From Nemania diffusa (Eukaryota > Ascomycota > Sordariomycetes > Xylariales > Xylariaceae), in the NCBI GenBank assembly GCA_038501195.1, contig JBBPUQ010000008.1, forward strand, positions 2,800,501-2,864,500: 64,000 nt of DNA, given 5' to 3'. Every line of letters begins with the position of its first letter. Within the stretch, counting starts at the first letter, position 1. Shown in pieces: positions 62,001 through 64,000 of the stretch. The notes beneath the pieces were generated by a model. It had not been told where the DNA came from. It made no database searches and saw nothing but the letters and a program-made list of their open reading frames with translations. The position numbers were made by a program, and so were the translations under genes.

Positions 62001-64000
62001 TCTACATTCGATGAAAATGCTATCCAGAACGATAGTGATGAGCGCATTCAAGAGCTCATTCACGAGGCAACAGACTTGAAGCGAGAATTAGATATGACGA
62101 GGTCTCAACTAGAGAACGCTCAGGGGCAAGTTGAGAGATATAAAGAGCTCAGCCAGGCTTCTGAAGAGGAACTCGAAAGGTTGAACTCTGCGCAGGAGCA
62201 ATATACCCAGGAGATGGACAAGGCACTATCTACTAAAGACGCAACCATCAAGGAACTCGAGCAACGAGCGGAAGACCTCTCTTCTGAACTAAGCCGATCA
62301 AATGGTGAGCTGTCTGCCCTACGCGATTCTCAAGCAGACATTACTCGTCGTTTTGAAGAAGAGAAGAGTATTCTTGAGGAGGAAGTCAAGCGCCTTAAGG
62401 CAGATGAGGAGCATTACATATCATCTTCTCAGTTCCATCAGCAGGACCTTCGGGCGCAGGCTGAAATCGCGGCCACCGCACAGCAAGCGTACGAAAACGA
62501 AGTTATGAAGCATGGAGAAACTGCCAAGGCGCTATCCACTATCCGAAACGAGTATAACCAGCTCAAAACTTCCGTGGCCAAATTTAAGGCCGAGGCCGAA
62601 TCCACGAAGGCTACCCTAATGCAGAGCGAAAGCTCTTGGGATGAGCGTCGACAAAAGTTCGAGCAAGAGATTTCGGAGATCCGTAGTCGCTGGGAAGATG
62701 CAAACGCACAAAACAAGATATTGCACCAGCAACTTGAGAATGTGACTACGCAGATTTCGGCATTGCAGAGCAGTCGCAGGGCAGATGATGAATCGCTCGA
62801 GATGATAGCAGCACATCCAAGTAGCTCAGATGGTGACAAATACCGAGAGCTCAGTAACTATCTTCGACGCGAGAAAGAAATCCTTGAGGTCCAGTATGAC
62901 ATTAAGGCGCAGGACGCCAAGAGATTGCAACAACAGCTGGAGTATACCCAGTCTCAGCTTGATGAAGCTAGACTCAAGCTTGAGCAAGAGCGTCGCTCGC
63001 ATGGCCAAAATGATCGAAACTCTATGGCTCATAAGGACCTCATGAGTAAGCTGGAGGAACTGAATCTTTTCCGTGAAAGCAGCGCTGCTCTACGAACTGA
63101 AGCTCGTCAGTCTCAGGCCCAATTAACAGAAAAGATTGCTAAGATTACCGAGCTGGAGTCCGCAATACAACCACTTGAAGCCCAAATTGAGGAACTTCAG
63201 AGCCAGCAAAGCTTTAAAGATGCCGAGATGAAACAACTCCAGGAAGACCGTGACCGCTGGCAAAAGCGTACTGAGGATATTCTCTCAAAACATGGCCGAA
63301 CAGATCCAGCGGAAGTCGAAGAACTGAAACAAAAGGTGGCTAGCCTTGAAAATGAACGAAATGCATTGCAGGAAGCCGAGACCCCTCTCCAAGAAAAGAT
63401 TCAGGAGCTGGAAAAATCAATCACGACAAAAGAAGCCGACTGGGCAGTAACTCGGGAAAGGCTCATCACCTCGGCTAAAGAACGCTCCCGAGTATTGACA
63501 ACAGCTAAAAACCAAGTGGTTGCTGAGAAGGAACAAATACAAAAGAATTTTGAAGAGGCTACCAGTGAACTTGCTAGCACTAGAGAGGAGCTGGGATATT
63601 TCAAGAGGGCCAAATCTGAGTTGGAGGAACAAATTTTGGAATTTAAGCAACAAGTCACTTCGTTACAGGCTAAGGTGCAAAGTGTTGCTCCTGCACCACC
63701 CTCAGATTCGCTTGATTCCCAGGTGGCATTGTCTGAACTACAAACTCAGCTCACCGTATTACGTTCAGAGCTAGAGAGTGTCTCATTACAAAAAGCTAGC
63801 ATTGAACAAGAGCTTCAGAACACACGCGATCAACTTAGCTCTGCGATCGCTGAGAAAGAACGTGGGGCTGTTGAAGCTCACACCCAAACCAACGGTTCGT
63901 TAGCAAGCGGAAATAGCATGGAAACTCGTCAGGATGACCCCACCGAGAGTACAATATCCCAACCGTTGTCGGATGAGGAGCGCAAAAAGCTCGAAGATCA
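59086..64000 (+). CDS. mlp1: Mlp1/TPR nuclear-basket nucleoporin, N-terminal part
   Basis: Exon 1 is 59086-59380. A 62-bp intron (59381-59442, GTATTA...GATCAG, phase 1) is followed by an exon that stays open to the window end; about 1,617 codons are visible and the stop lies beyond. After a short globular start (MMAAVGLDVGYVATHLGMPE) nearly the entire protein is heptad-rich Glu/Gln/Lys/Leu coiled coil. Breaks occur at a Pro/Ser-rich linker (about 375-410, SPGQPGSAPQTPRPLNGS) and a second one near 960. The segment GFQVKTESITKERDMFRRILESRG and MLLFNMHCRDKGLDELS match the conserved TPR/MLP1 region. The protein forms the nuclear basket and takes part in mRNA export quality control and spindle checkpoint tethering. 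Generic coiled-coil proteins are the only alternative; the TPR motif argues against that. Confidence 0.9.

Overview
The window is a 64-kb piece of a filamentous ascomycete (Pezizomycotina) nuclear genome, most likely a Sordariomycete. The evidence is the gene content (GH18 Chit42-type chitinase, endothiapepsin-type protease, PclA-type cyclin, Cps3-type GT2, Mlp1/TPR nucleoporin), mostly short (45-120 bp) GT-AG introns, CT-rich leaders, many ACCTAGGT/TAGG microsatellites, and an 11-kb AT-rich block with transition-type decay typical of repeat-induced point mutation (RIP). Fifteen protein-coding genes can be supported; two run off the window ends.

Left arm (1-19.4 kb): the 3' end of a secreted aspartic protease (+) converges on a 4-exon secreted GH18 chitinase (-). 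A 6-kb stretch without recognisable genes follows. Then come a 92-residue Lys/Pro/Ala-rich basic protein (+), a PD-(D/E)XK-nuclease-like protein whose catalytic motif looks degraded (+), a GT2 polysaccharide synthase-like membrane glycosyltransferase (+) and an FAD-dependent oxidoreductase (+).

Middle (19.4-30.6 kb): the AT-rich block resolves into a nested transposon. A TIR element (33-bp inverted ends, TA target duplication, about 3.2 kb once the insertion is removed) is interrupted by an 8.0-kb LTR retrotransposon with 268-bp LTRs and a 5-bp AAAAT duplication. Both are heavily mutated and no reading frame survives. Several minisatellites lie inside.

Right arm (30.6-64 kb): a PclA-like PHO85-type cyclin (-) and Cdk1 (-) are separated by a 9.4-kb gene-poor stretch carrying a pristine 198-bp MITE with perfect 51-bp TIRs. 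After these come an AlkB1-type dioxygenase (+, divergent from Cdk1), an M20 amidohydrolase of the N-carbamoyl-amino-acid hydrolase/beta-ureidopropionase type (-), a small alpha/beta hydrolase (-), a three-repeat cysteine-rich single-pass membrane protein that needs a 7-nt microexon (+), an OSCA/CSC1/TMEM63-type channel (+) and the N-terminal part of an Mlp1/TPR nuclear-basket coiled-coil protein (+).

The window is not an obvious single pathway cluster. The left arm is enriched in secreted or cell-surface functions, while the right arm is mostly housekeeping (cell cycle, nucleic-acid demethylation, pyrimidine/amidohydrolase metabolism, nuclear pore). The best leads for novelty are the triplicated Cys-domain receptor-like protein with its microexon, the nested RIPped transposon, the perfect-TIR MITE and the catalytically doubtful PDDEXK-like protein.
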